Origin: Sclerodactyla briareus
Taxonomy: Eukaryota > Echinodermata > Holothuroidea > Dendrochirotida > Sclerodactylidae
Assembly (NCBI GenBank): GCA_026419785.1
Contig: JAODTK010005807.1
Span: 62,001 to 126,000 of the forward strand
Length of the DNA stretch: 64,000 nt
Reading direction: 5' to 3'
In this document: piece after piece, positions 44,111 through 56,360 of the stretch
Position numbering within the stretch: the first letter of the stretch is position 1
How the letters are laid out: each line of letters opens with the position of its first letter
Translations under genes and position numbers: made by a program
Notes under the pieces: model-generated
Seen by the model: the letters and a program-made list of their open reading frames with translations, nothing else
Told to the model about the DNA's origin: nothing
The model's database searches: none

Positions 44111-46450
44111 GGGGATAACGACGAGGATGTCGAGGTTGTTTTGTTGAGTTTAAGACCGATGACGAAATCATCCTAGAGGCTTGAAACACAGAACCGAATC
44201 GGAAGCTAGAGTTGACAACGTATATGTACAGCTATATTCTACAATCGGAGACACTAATCAATGTTACAAGAAATCCCCGCTAGACAACTCATCACTTGAA
44301 CATCCAAGATATGCAGGTCGCTTCTGCTGGATAAGGTGATGATTTTGTAGACTCATTTCAGATTCGACGAGCTGTGTAGCCGAACTTAGTAAGCGCTGTT
44401 CACGGTCAGGGCGATACGATACGATACAAGTAAAATACGACAGTGCGATAACAATGTGACGGTAATTCAATCGGACTTGTAGGCGCTCAACATAACAGAA
44501 AAGTGGGGGGCTGAGGGTTGCGTTGAAAAAGTACAAAGTGTCCTCTGTTGTCACCTCTGGCGGTGGAATAGCCAATTCACAAAGCAAGTGGGAGCCTGTG
44601 TCTTTCTCGGGACTTGTGGGGTGCGTTAGAAATAGAAGGGCCTATTGCCTCATTTGAAGGAGAGCAACATCAAACTTTTCTTCTTCTAATCGTGGAGCAT
44701 CGTGTTGCCCTCCTACGAGCTGGAAATTTGAAAAGAAAGGGGGGGGCCCATGACATGCAATTTGGGGCACCAATTCACCAGAGAGGCAGTCGGTGCTTTT
44801 CGCCGGATTTCTGGTTACCGACCTTCTGTTAGACATGGCCTTATACTCAGTATACGCATAACCTAGTGCCAACTCTGCTACAACACTCACTAACCTTCAA
44901 GACATTCTGGTGTGGCGAGTGCTCGATAGTTTTACCCCTAGAACTTATCTCTATTTCCTCCAGTTTTTTGGTTTTCCACCTGTCTTTTACTCTTTATATT
45001 TCCCTCGAACCCTCTCCCGCCAGGGGCCGCGCCAACGACACATCCAGTGGGGGGGGGGGGGCGCACACAATTGTCCGCATGAAAGTGGTAACACATCAAG
45101 AAAGTAATTTAAGGGGACTTTCAGGATAGTGGAAATGAAAACATCGAAATTATAGATTTTGTTTGAGAGTGAGGCATGGCGATAATCCCTGGCACCGCTT
45201 TCACCGCCACCCCCACCCCCACTCCCCTTTCCTTATGCCTAACTCCTTGTATGTTAAACAGGTGGAGCCAAAAACGCACTACGCCCCTCCCCCAATCGTC
45301 CACTGGTCGACGCTAGTATTGTATTTGAGAACGGCAACATCAAGAACAGCAGCGAATCAGCGGTCCGCGTTACCTTACCTGGATACATCACCACCCATAC
45401 ATCCATCTAAACCCCTCATTTTCATATGTCCCCCAAATATCCCTTTTGGCGTACCATACTATTTGCCTAATTGCGAAATTGTATCACTGAATCGCGCAAT
45501 TTATCGCATCCGTTAAATTTCCGTGCGACGAAAGTTGAAATAATTTGACGTCCGCTAAAATTATCGTATCGTACCGCATGTGAAACACTCCATTGGCAAT
45601 AACACTCAACCGGACGTTCGATGAAATTGTCGTATCATATCGCACTAGTCTGAACTTTAAGAACTACTGTATCACCTACAAAAGTTGGTGGCCCGGAAAC
45701 AGTATCCGTACGTTGAAATAACAATGTTAGCCATGGCACTAGGTTAGCTGCGTAGTATTCGAGGTCGTCGCTTAGTATTGCCAACCAGGCTTTAGTATTC
45801 AGCTGGGTTATGTGGTGCAATTCAAACAACTATATGGGGACACTGCTCAAACACATGAACAACAGTGGTTGGCGAACTTGGCAGAGCGTCGGCCTTACAC
45901 TCGGGAGTATGGGGTTCGCATTTTTTTTTTTTTTTTCTCCGGTCGCGGTCATACGAAAAAACTTAAAAACTGACCTTTAGCCTTCTCGCGGGGCGCTCAT
46001 CCATGGGATCGGAAGCAGGAACAACGAGGGGAGGCAATTTGCAAATTGCTGTCTGCGTGTGATTACCTCCACATTTTAAGATACTGCCACAGAGGAATTG
46101 CTTGTTCCGTGCATCTGGTGAGGGATTCACAGCTGCACCCTTGCTGGACCTTGAATAGGCTCGATCCTCTGTACTCGGCAAGTATCAATGGAAAAATTTA
46201 TTATGTTCACAACGTAGTGTCAGTTTTACGATTTTCACGTTCACTTGTTCACTATGGCTGCTCCCCAGCTGAACAATCAGATTTCAGAAACACATGAACC
46301 TGATGAAAATTCTCCTCAGACACAAAATACGCAAAACACCATACCTTCGATTTGATCGATACCGGTCTCGATTCAACTCATCGGCAATCGAATTGCAGAA
46401 AAACCCTAGAAGTATTCATGGAAATTGAATAACAAAGGATTGGATCAGCT
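44111..46450 (+). mobile_element. Family A repeat, copy 2, with internal expansion
   Basis: Begins ggggataacgacgagg, then ttaagaccgatgacga and gaggcttgaaaca, matching the left palindrome arm of copy 1, but lacks the right arm. Further homologous blocks: gagacactaatcaatgttac at 44250, gaacatccaagatatgcagg at 44297, gataaggtgatg at 44330, cgagctgtgtagcc at 44368, cactaggttagctgcgtagt at about 45738, ctatggctgctccccagctg at 46253 and ggtctcgattcaact at 46364. It is longer than copy 1 because of insertions, one being a SINE. Confidence 0.55.
45866..46030 (+). mobile_element. tRNA-derived SINE
   Basis: The head has a pol III A-box-like ggcgaacttggcagagcg (45871) and B-box-like ggggttcgca (45911), with the gtcggccttacactcggga segment between, as in a tRNA. 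A t-run follows, and then ggtcgcggtcatacg, acttaaaaactg and a cgcggggcgctcat block, which recalls the body of tRNA-type SINEs in marine invertebrates (recall, not checked). It is not a functional tRNA, since the 3' acceptor half is disrupted by the t-run. Confidence 0.65.
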
Positions 46451-46937
46451 TGAAGCGACTAATTTTCCCAAGGAAACTATGGTCTGTAATATAACCACGG
46501 ACGACTAACGAAACATGAACAACCTGCAGGCGAGCCTGACCAAAAACAATAGGACCTTTGGTGAGTAACAGCTATGGTATAACGTCACTAGTGATCCCGA
46601 GAATCACAACGAAATGCAATTCACGATGACATTACACTATACTATACAGAAAATATAGGTGTATGAAAACAGCGGAAATACAACAACAGCACCCCCCTCG
46701 AGAAAAAACGAAAAGCCAATCAGGTAAAACACTTTGGTGGAGTAGATTGTTAGAGGCGGCTTCAAACTATATATTGTCATTTGACAATTGTTTTAGTGAT
46801 TTGATTGTTTAGTGACAAACTGAACCTATCCAGTTAATACATTGGGGATCAGCCTCATCAGCCGTCCTACCTATCAGTAAGGAGATTATCCCTATTTGGA
46901 GAATAAAATGTGACGTCGATTCAGGCGAATTCGATCA

Positions 46938-48517
46938 TCATAAGAATGCCATTTTGTAGTTCAAAATGCAACGTTCACCCATATGAAATCTGTAAGAGTC
47001 ATTCATTTTCACCCCTCTTGAAATTTGCCCAGCCCGGGTCTCAATTTTTATGCTATTTCGGATCTTGTTGCCCAACTACAAATAAAACTTGGTTTGGATC
47101 GGTAGTTGTCAATGTAGATTTCGAGCTATTTGAATAAGAATAGACTTCTTCCGGAGGTTGCTTCTTGGATTGGAGTTGTACAGTCGTTCCGCGCAATTCA
47201 GCTCCAATGGTTAATAAATCAGGGTAAACCCCGAACTTGCATTAAAAATAATACATGCTATGGGAACCACGTAACTATTATCGTAACTATTATCATCGGC
47301 CTGAAGTTAAATCCCTAAAAGCGCACGTGTATTAACTGGAACGGTGTTTTGTATCTAATAGGTCTGCAGACAATGTTATTCATATCTGTATTAACATAGC
47401 GATCCCGGAAAGGAGAATGTAAGTATTCTCCCAAATAGGAATCTCCCGGAATGCCAATAGCCGACAAAAAAGTATTCTTCTAAGTATTTCTCGTGTTCCG
47501 CCTTATTGGACGTTTTCTGTATTCGATTGAACGAAATGAACGATAAACTGAACAAAAATACTCAAGTTACCTTGCAGTCATCTATGTACTGCCTTCATCT
47601 GCAAATAGAAATGAAACGATGCAATAATAATTACAATCGGAAGCATTAGTGAATTTTACATTGTATTCACTATATCGTGCGGAATGTATAGTTTCAACCG
47701 AATCGCATCGAAAAATTTGCACTTTTAACACTTACTCCACTATTTGCTGGTATTCCTTCTTCTTCAAGGCATCCCCGTTAACCTGCAATAATTAAAAAAA
47801 AATTGAGACCACTTTTCCGAATGCGTTATTATGCTGAATTGTGTGGATGACTGAGCGGTAATCTTGCAATCGTGAAAATTGTAAAAAGATTTCGCAATAA
47901 CTGGTTTAGCATACCTCCAGAGGCCCTCTCTTCTCTTCATATTCAGAGCGGTAGAATTGTGTGGAACAAGACATCCCAGTCAACTGCACGACAAACAAAA
48001 CAAACAATTTTTTACATTTACCCATCTGGTACTTCACCGATTGTGATAATATATATTAATATATAGCTATATATATATTATATTTCTTCGCTATTTCCGC
48101 ATCTCATTCGAGACCATCCCTCATTTACGTAGCATTGTTGTTTTACATTTTTTGCCTCTTGTCTATAATTATTATATATATATATATCTATTAGATATAT
48201 ATATATATAATATATATCTATTATATATATATATATAATATATATATATAATATAGATATAATATATATATATATATATATATATCAGGTTAGGTAAATG
48301 CGTTATACAATCCCGAATATGATACGACCAAAGATAGAGGTATTTCTGACCAATTTATACAAATGTTTCTTCTCCATTTATGATTCGACCCCAATTATAA
48401 TTCCGGATAACTGCAGTCCCCGTTTAGTCACGTTTCGTTAACTCACCTGCTATCGCCTCTCCCGCATATCTTTTGTGATAGCTTCTCCACGTGAAAGGCA
48501 GAAGGCAGCCCCTAAAC
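46938..48517 (-). CDS. Multi-exon gene fragment, unidentified, short introns
   Basis: Minus-strand exons with strong splice sites: 48517-48447 (acceptor ctttctgtcaacag, donor gtgagt; best frame LGAAFCLSRGEAITKDMR); 47983-47915 (acceptor tttgtttgtcgtgcag, donor gtatgc; CSTQFYRSEYEEKRGPLE); 47782-47736 (acceptor ttaattattgcag, donor gtaagt; VNGDALKKKEYQQIVE), in phase with the previous; 47598-47571 (donor gtaact; QYIDDCK after a break); then from 47516 NKAEHEKYLEEYFF. Further open stretches follow at 47235-47053 (QPPEEVYSYSNSSKSTLTTT) and 47060-46938 (SIKIETRAGQIS). Charged, Tyr-containing composition fits a cytoplasmic tail (inference). Family not recognised; the 48517 exon frame ends with a stop that may be an indel. 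Confidence 0.5.
48165..48290. repeat. (AT)n microsatellite
   Basis: About 120 bp of at/ta dinucleotides with tctatt interruptions, lying in the intron between exons 48447 and 47983 of the gene above. Confidence 0.9.
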
Positions 48518-48886
48518 CTGTTGACAGAAAGGCAGATTCGAAACATGGGGTAATGCATATACATACTGTGTTTCCGTTCAACAATCAACAGGGTTCAAGG
48601 GGGGGGGGGGGGTTTGAGGTCACTGAGTTGGGGTTAAGGGTATACACCCTAAACAACCTTACCCCACCCTCTACTCGCTTAAACGCTGCCTGTCTGTCAT
48701 TACACGCACTAAGCGGGGGTCGGGGGTTGTCCTTACACACCGTCACCTGCAATTCTGACGTTCTCACGGGGAGGATGGGGGCGGGTGGTTAGGAACCCAA
48801 TAATCGCTGGTGATACCTGATAATCGTTCTGACTCAACCAAATAATCTTACTAATCCCAGCTAGATTCTTGAAAGGGAGGCGTACT

Positions 48887-49051
48887 GGAAAATCCGTTCA
48901 ATTCTTTTGCTGGTTTCCTTCCCGGCGCTCCGTTACAATAGTTGGCTGAGGTGTCCAATTGGGCAAGTTGATTCCAGAATTCAAAGTTAACGATTCCTCT
49001 GGCATGGTGAAGTGTCCTGATACCAACCAGCCAAAAGAACGCGATAGGTAT
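48887..49051 (-). CDS. Exon candidate upstream of the 46.9-48.5 kb gene
   Basis: The acceptor tttcattcctttgtgcag precedes a stretch open in two frames. One reads IAFFWLVGIRTLHHARGIVN, the other SGHFTMPEESLTLNSGINLP then WTPQPTIVTERREG. The second looks more like an extracellular or juxtamembrane segment; which is used is unclear, and no donor was placed with certainty. It could be an upstream exon of the same minus-strand gene (370 bp away). Confidence 0.35.
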
Positions 49052-49932
49052 CTGCACAAAGGAATGAAATCGTTATTGACTGAAAGACAACTCCTCACAC
49101 GGTGCCAATGTACAGGGTAGACAGTACATCAATTAAATAATCTTTTCCTCATGACCATACGGAGTTTGAAAAAAAACTCCCTGCGTTTCTAACTACAAAA
49201 AAAAAGGAAACGGCAGGGGTATGAACGGTATCGATTAACTCGGTTGGCAGTTTCTTACAGTTGCGCAACGCATGTCAGGGCAAGTTATGTTAGAAATCTG
49301 CCTAGACTTTCAACCAAGTCGTAATAGAGGATTTAGTATCTGAAAACAATTGCACTTGAGTTACAAAGCAAATGATAGTTAGACATGGTACATCCTGGCC
49401 TATTTGTTTCAAGATGATTAATTGAAAGAAGAAAACCCAGTGGAAAACAAAATTGGAAAATGAACGGAAGTTGTCGTATGTCTGTATGCGGGAGTTGTCC
49501 AAGTGTCTAAACGCGAGAAAGACAGAACAAGGATTAATTTATTTTGTTGTTTAATTACCGTGTTTTACGATGCCTGGCTAGTAGGTGTGTTGTCGATCGC
49601 TGGAGGAGCATACTATCTCTTGCTTATGCGGACTGCAAGGCAGCCAGCTCCTCACCGTACCAATAATCTCCCGTATACCGCCTTCTCGCTCCATGTACAA
49701 AACATTGCAATTTTTCCCCTGCCACTCCGCAGGCCTGTCAGCATTTGTAGTTAATCGTTCAGCTGCGAGGTGTTCTCGTCCACGCGAACCGGGAACATAT
49801 ACAAAAAAAAATGGTGGTCAAGTAAATTGATCTTTCCCAGTTTGCGTGTGAGTTCCTGTTCATCACAGGAATTAGCGGTTGACGCAAATGGTGAGATGCG
49901 AACCATGCGCAAAATTATGTTGTGATAGACCT

Positions 49933-50137
49933 TGATCTGTTAGATCTTGCGTTGCGTTGATCGGTCGAATTGTGGATCTCCCGAATTTCCTTCCTCTTCT
50001 CTACTAAGTACCAATTCGCAAGTATTTGTTGTATACTTCAACGGGAAATCTTCCGCTCTGAAGGTGCACGTTTCTCCACAATATCTTGCGTCAGGTTTGC
50101 ACAACTCTTTAAATGATTCACGATGAACCTGTTTCAC
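49933..50137 (-). CDS. Cys-containing coding-like frame, unidentified
   Basis: A 65-codon minus-strand frame reads VHRESFKELCKPDARYCGET, CTFRAEDFPLKYTTNTCEL and a hydrophilic Glu/Asp/Arg-rich tail, with four cysteines in the first half. The composition is that of a secreted or receptor ectodomain. No splice pair or family assigned. It shares strand with its neighbours from 46.9 to 51.6 kb. Confidence 0.3.
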
Positions 50138-50349
50138 TAATCTTGTCCATCCTCAGATTCATTTTGGCTCAATGCGCTAATAATTCTGTCTAAAAAAGTA
50201 TGTTATTCCTTGTGCCTTGAAGTCCAGTGGTATTCTGTTTTTGATGAATTAAATGTGGCGAGAAGACAAAACACAAGGTACCTTCAGAAAGCGAAAATAT
50301 CAGAAAGAGATTCCAAAACTTTTTTTATTCTTCAGCTTCCACTTAACTT

Positions 50350-50985
50350 CCCAGCAAACCCAACCTTCTGAAATATACTGTCTGGCCAGTATCAAACCCG
50401 ATCAATCTCATCCGTTCAGTGAGATTTGATGCCGGAGATCCCGCCTGAGGGTGTGCAGCATGTGAGGAACAATTGTTGATCTTGGAGTCAAATACACGGC
50501 TTCCGGAAGGTTGCTGCATCATGATGTCCTTAACCTCAGTTTGAGTGTAATCTTCTCTATGAGGATACTGTTAAAGCCATCAAGAAGGATTACTGATGAG
50601 AGGCTTGAACGTATGATGGTCCTGATATCTCCTCCTAAGAGTAGAATAGGATGGCCAGGAGCTATTTCTTCATTGCCTGACATATAGACATATTTGTCCA
50701 AGATACCTCATATGAAGAAACCGAATATAACATTTTTCAAAGGGAGGATGAATCTTTGCAACCCAATCAGTGCCATTTGAGACACAAAAATAGATGAGGA
50801 TCCAGCACCGCCCTCTAGTATGACCACGTTGATCAGATGCCTTCGAATATGTTGTGGTAAGATTGCAACTTTTGCCTCACATCGTTGGTTCTGTCATCTG
50901 AAGAACATGCTTCGATTCCGTCCTCCATAAAGATGTTTCCAACATTCATGAGCTTAGATCGTCAGAAGTTGATTGACCCACAGGA
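50350..50985 (-). CDS. Coding-like stretch broken by frameshifts, unidentified
   Basis: Consecutive minus-strand frames overlap with one-base offsets: MNVGNIFMEDGIEACSSDDR at about 50945; HLINVVILEGGAGSSSIFVS at about 50838; LDKYVYMSGNEEIAPGHPIL at about 50699 running on to 50519; then DYTQTEVKDIMMQQPSGSRV, SKINNCSSHAAHPQAGSPAS and LTERMRLIGFDTG, ending near 50352. Such back-to-back protein-like frames suggest one coding region disrupted by single-base errors. Not recognised; alternative plus-strand frames are less coherent. Confidence 0.3.
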
Positions 50986-51403
50986 TTCTTTGTAATAGCT
51001 TTCGAGCTGCGTCTCAGTGCCCTTGTTTTATCTGTTGATTGAGGTACAAAACACTGAGGTGCGTGAAAGCGATCGTTACACCATACATGTTTGGCTAATA
51101 TGCAGCCGGGGGTTGCTTTAGGCAGTTAGCAGGGCAGACAGGTGAATGTCTTGGATGAACGTTTGCGAGATGTGTTGTGATTAGTAATTGCGTATGCTCA
51201 CGAAAAAAAGTCGCTCAGGAATGATGTAGTGTGAGGATGCAGAATGACAGACAGGATTATAATTTTTGAGAGCTATATTTTAACTGACAAAAAACAGGGC
51301 AATATGATGCCTGTAGTCATTGCCATACATAAATGGTCAGCGCGCACGGATATTCCATAACCCCTACTCCTCTCACCACCAATACCATCCTCACTCGCAT
51401 CTC

Positions 51404-51562
51404 CTATAGTCTCAGAAGCAGTAGGGCATGTGTTAGCGACCATATCCGTAAGATTACAGTGTCATTCGTATCAATTTGGGCCAGTGCTTCCTTCGCAGGC
51501 AGGTTATTTAGTTTCAACAGTCCACCATCCCAAGCCCCAAATTGAAGAACATAACCGAAGTC
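51404..51562 (-). CDS. Exon candidate, unidentified
   Basis: The acceptor attatttccacctacacag is followed by a 52-codon open frame reading DFGYVLQFGAWDGGLLKLNN, PAKEALAQIDTNDTVILRIW and a leucine-rich end to a stop at 51404. A gtgagg donor just beyond the stop would fit if the stop is an indel artefact. The peptide looks globular. No domain recognised. Confidence 0.35.
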   Translation of the reverse strand, partial: DFGYVLQFGAWDGGLLKLNNLPAKEALAQIDTNDTVILRIWSLTHALLLLRL

Positions 51563-51829
51563 CTGTGTAGGTGGAAATAATGTTCATGTGAAGATTAACC
51601 ACATTGAACAAGGCCATCGCCCCATGGTTCGCTGGTTTCGCGATCAGTTTTTTTCTATCAGTTACCAGGCAAACAATTACAGGCATTCATGTGTTGCTTT
51701 CAGATTTTAGTAATTAGCATTTAACAGACACGGCTCACTGATCAGTGGAACGATTTCAAATTTTGTACAATGTGTGACATTGCATGAATTATGCAATTTT
51801 ACGCAATACTAGACTTAAAATATCAATGA

Positions 51830-52500
51830 GGGGCCGTACAATACGTTTCATGGAGATCCAACAAACTCGGAAGTTTGCATAATGAAGCAAATTATACACA
51901 TCGAATAACCCCAGTTGACTCGTACCTATGGTAACAGTTTTGGGGACTAGAGGTAGACCATACCCATCAAGGTTTCATGAAAATCGAACAAACCCGGAAC
52001 TTAGGATGGATTATGCGAATTCAAGACTGATATGACTAGACCTTCAGTGGCCTCCCGTCTATGCTTAAAATGTTGGGGACTTGAAGTATACCATACCCAC
52101 CAAGTTTCATGGGAATCCAGCCAACTTTGCAAATTACGCTAAATTATGCAACTCAGACATGTTGAATGACTGCCAGTGACCCTGCAAATCCATGTAAGAA
52201 AATCGACTGAAAGTAAACCCATCACCTGAAAGGTCTGAAAATTCTGGCAAACGTTTGAAAATTATCAGTTCATTACCCCATATCCTGATACCTATGTACC
52301 AAACCAAATCGCCATAGAACCTACGGTTTGTCCGTAATTTTGTAACGAGCTCAACAATAAATTACTGAAAGAGGATGACTACCTAACATAGTGGACGTTG
52401 TGGCTCAAAATCTTAATTGAGATCGGACACCCGACTCTACATACACAGTTTCATCAAATCGGTCGTAGCATTCGGAAGAAATCCTGCTCTCTTCTGCTCT
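51830..52500 (-). repeat. Dispersed ggtcat/aaattatgca repeat, reverse orientation, three units
   Basis: Units near 51840, 51965 and 52090 share accatacccacca(a)gtttcatg, aatcca/gaacaaac, gcataatt/aattatgcaa and a gacc-type block. They are the reverse orientation of the family seen at 13.3 kb and inside family B. Unit length is about 125 bp. Confidence 0.6.
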
Positions 52501-52755
52501 CTCTCTTTCTGTGCACACATACTCAAAGGTATACGACAAAGTGATCGCTAGATCGCTTCCTTAACTTGTCAGGCGAACGAAAAGACCTCCACAAGTCACG
52601 AACTGTTCATCCATCTCTCTAATTTTTCAGGCTAAATCGATTGAAAACACATGACGTGACAGCCCTACTATTATCGCATATATAAACAAGTGGGGGCGGG
52701 GGAATCGCCCAGACGATACCACAGGGTAGTGCAGTGAAGATTAATAGAAAAGTCT

Positions 52756-52960
52756 ATTTGGAAACAGTTGCACCCACTCAGAGACAGAAATTGCCATCAT
52801 GGTGTTCGTGGGAAGCTGGAAAAACCAAAAAACAAATTTGTCATGGAACTCATCATCTCCAGGTATCAGCTCGGTACAATGATGCGATGAGACCATACTC
52901 ACAGGCCAACATCGTTTATTCGGACAAATATCATACCCATGATGCCGCCTAATTAGTCTG
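52756..52960 (-). CDS. Coding-like frame, unidentified
   Basis: The lower part of a 108-codon minus-strand frame reads HHGYDICPNKRCWPVSMVSS and later FVFWFFQLPTNTMMAISVSE. An internal acceptor (ttttttggtttttccag) at about 52820 offers an alternative, shorter exon. A plus-strand frame is also open over the same bases. No family recognised. Confidence 0.2.
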
Positions 52961-53069
52961 TATTCTAACGCCGAAGTACTAATATTATAAAAACTATATA
53001 GGGGCAGTGAAAATGTAATGAGGCTATATTCACATGTTGGGGAAGGACTCACCGTGTACATGCACAAGC

Positions 53070-55140
53070 CATATATTAAAAATCACTCACACTATGGTGG
53101 AAAATATCAGGACGTGGATGATATAACCTTGAAAAATTTTTCCTCAGTTTTTCCTCGAGAATTGGGATAATCACAAAATGATGGTAGTACTAGTCCCCTT
53201 GTAGACATGAGTAAGGGTAAACGCTAAACACTTAGATGTTTGATTGGGAGATTAAAAAAAACGGATTTGTTTCTAACATGTAAGGTTCGTTGATAGTAGC
53301 AAACAATTAGTGGCAATTGAGCAGACAATTTTCGAGGTCTTCCGAATCGATCGTGGGGCCAATGCTGGCTATGTTGATTGTGCAACACCCCCTATACAAT
53401 AGGCCTATCAGATGATGTGACATGAGAGGAGAAGAGAGAGGGGGAGAGAGAGGGGGGGGGGAGGGCAAATACAGACTTGTAAGCACACCATGGCTATGCA
53501 ATGAGATAGGTGCGACTACAGCAAAGCTATGTAGTCAGCACACTAGACTACGATGACCCGACCAAGCAACGTCTATGCCCCTAACAGCTAGGAATCACGA
53601 CACGGTTTTGCGCCTGTCAACATAGTTACTGACGGCGGGCTATAGACAACATAAAACTAATACTCCGTGCTAATTCCTCATCATCACCTTGAAATGAAAG
53701 TCAATGGCATGCCTGTGAGGTGAAAATGAAGGTCATAATACTACATTCTCTTGTTTTTTTTTTTTTCAGTTTTTATTTTATTCTATAGAACTACACATAG
53801 ATCGTATATATATAGTTTAACGCAGTCGAAAAACAAATGCTTGGTAGGTTCACCTCTTGAGGATCTGCGATGGCAGCTGCTGTGTTGTTCTCCCTGCAAC
53901 AAATTCAACTATTAGAAAAATGTGAGCACATTTTAGTGATATAATTTTGAATGTTTATTTATTGTGCTGTTATATAAACGTCGACATATCAGTTTGCCAA
54001 TTTTGCCAAAGTTTGCTAAATTAACATCGGTGGGTTAGGTGTACGTGTATTCTTTACATCCACGAAATATAACTGAAGCACAAATGGTTGAGGCTTGATA
54101 TCGTACAAATCAATATTCTTTTTTAGCACTGCAGTAATGTCTCCTTCGGCTCAAATGAGCCTAGATGAACAATGACCGACATCATTTTACCCCATATGAA
54201 CCATACGTCACTGCTGACAATACCTATGTTGGGATTATTCGAACTAATTGCATAAGAACCTTCTTGGGGGGAACCCATGAGACACCGACTAAACTACTTG
54301 TGTTAAGATGATCCTACGATGGGGAAATTCCAAAAAACACCCCTCATACAATATTTCCAAAGCCGCGACCCGTATGCATTGAATAGCACCAGCCGATTCC
54401 TACTATTGTGTAATTTAGGAAACCTAAAACTTTTTACAGACAGGAAATGCATTTACTGTTACCCTTGAATCTCAACGGGGAAAGAAATCCCACAGGTTTA
54501 GAGTGTGTCCAGTGGACAAGTATGGTCAACATCCCTCAGTCAGTCAATGTCTAGACACCTGGGGCCAGAATACGTGTAATATTGTTACTGTTTTCTCCCA
54601 AAGACATTAGTTGTATCAAATCTACGAATAAGTAGGAGGAAGCAGTGGCATGGAAAAGTATGGCGTAATGGCACAATTCGAAATATGTCATAATTATATC
54701 CCCCCCCCCCCCCCCCTCCCCTTCCCCCTCCCCCCCCCTACCCCCCCCCCCCCCCCCCCATCGGCGGCAGAAATAAACATTAAGAATAAGACCACCGGTG
54801 TTCTGGAGTGGGAAATTGCCCTAATTGCAAGAACAAGAGGGCCCCGTGTCCTTTGCCGCGCACTAAATGACTGGAGATTTTTTTCTTCGGTTCTTATGCC
54901 TTAACGATGGGATTTTTTATGTGCTATTTGCGCAGTACTTGGTGTATTGTTAATTGTGTGTGAGCTAGTATCAACGAATGGAGAACCATTTTAAATAGGG
55001 TACTTATATTCTAGATAGATATATTGACTGCGAGTTGCCTGAGGAAGAATAAGCGAACATTTTTCTCTGTGAAGGGGACTAGGGGGGGGGGGGGGGCGGG
55101 GGGGGGTGATAGATGATGGATGGATTACGATAGATAGGTT
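53070..55140. other. No supportable gene; large poly-C tract at 54701-54759
   Basis: A ga/g-rich patch lies at 53430-53463 and a c-rich run with t interruptions at 54701-54759, which joins frames into an apparent 84-codon ORF. A poly-G run follows at 55083-55107. No exon pattern was found. Confidence 0.5.
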
Positions 55141-55503
55141 AGAATGCTATGGGGATTGGCATCAGGCTCCATCGATTACAGTTGGCCTGCGTTCTTCAGG
55201 ATCATTCTTACGAGGAACGTACCTACAGACCCAAACACAACTACACAATACAAGACTGCATAATTAATGGTTCTGCAGCCGGCAAAAGAAATCGGAAAGG
55301 TACAGTACGCAGGCCTATTGAAATGCAATTGAAATTTAAATCTGGATTTTATCGCAACGCAATGAGCGCCACAGGTAGAGAAGTGCCGGTAATCAGTACC
55401 AAAGCTGAGAGGAATGCAATACCGTTGAGGATAGGCCCGTAGTCGTTGGGTTGCCACGTGTATAATTCCTATCTGTTACCAAAATCATAATACAGAATAG
55501 ATA

Positions 55504-55947
55504 TTAGTATTTATGAAGTGGTCCATTATGGACAAGTAATCGAGTATCTTCGATGTGTGAGACTGCCAGTTCACAGTTGCCAGTAGGTACACAGCGATGA
55601 TACGAAGGAATTTTGAAGCGCTGCATTATTATCTCATCATCCTGGGGGACCGATGAATATTGTAGTTGGAATGAATGACCGCGTGAAAGGAAGATTATTA
55701 CAAAAGCTTTAGCGGGAAATTCTAGATAATTTTTCAATTCTGCTGTTCTCACTATTGTCAGATATCTGGGGACCGCAATAGCCGAATAATTTCCAATGTC
55801 AGAAGAGGCGGGGAGCACAAAATTACAACTCTGTCCATGCTTCAGGAACAAATAATGTAATTTCTTAAACCGTGTAGCGATGTTGAGCACATATTGGGAA
55901 CCATTATTCTCCGCCAAAATCCATACAACGCCAACATCTGGCATCAA
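55504..55947 (-). CDS. 147-codon open frame, possible CUB-like domain
   Basis: The longest uninterrupted minus-strand frame lacking repeat or homopolymer content. It reads VVWILAENNGSQYVLNIATR in the first third, SCNFVLPASSDIGNYSAI in the middle, then LEFPAKAFVIIFLSRGHSFQ and LQYSSV. Trp...Tyr-Val-Leu-x-Ile at the start and a hydrophobic...Phe-x-Leu-x-Tyr end recall the edges of a CUB domain, but the usual cysteines are mostly absent, so this is tentative. It ends at its own stop at 55504. Likely secreted if CUB is right. Confidence 0.4.
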   Translation of the reverse strand: MMPDVGVVWILAENNGSQYVLNIATRFKKLHYLFLKHGQSCNFVLPASSDIGNYSAIAVPRYLTIVRTAELKNYLEFPAKAFVIIFLSRGHSFQLQYSSVPQDDEIIMQRFKIPSYHRCVPTGNCELAVSHIEDTRLLVHNGPLHKY

Positions 55948-56360
55948 CAGTCTTGCCGAATTGCCCAGCTAATTTCTGGGGGGGGGGGTTAAGTAATGAG
56001 CGGGTGATAAGGGAAACGTAAATATCCACCCACCCCATGAACACGACAACCGGGGACAGTTGTAAATCCTTTTAGGGCCATATTGAATCAGTACATCAGT
56101 TTACCTCTAGAAGTGGACACACGAGGTCCATAGCCAGAACTTCTGGAGACTTTAGCTAGATATGGACCAGAAACCTTCAGAATGCTATGCAAAGACTGAG
56201 AAAAGTTTGGGGAAAGAATTCGTGTTTTCGTGAAAAAATCAGATCACGGACAATAAGAGATTAAAAACGTACAGCAATCAATCTTAAAAAATCAATGCCT
56301 CTCCTGCGCTTGGCACAAGCAGACCTAATCTGCCTCACTGATGACGGGTAAAGTGTGTAA

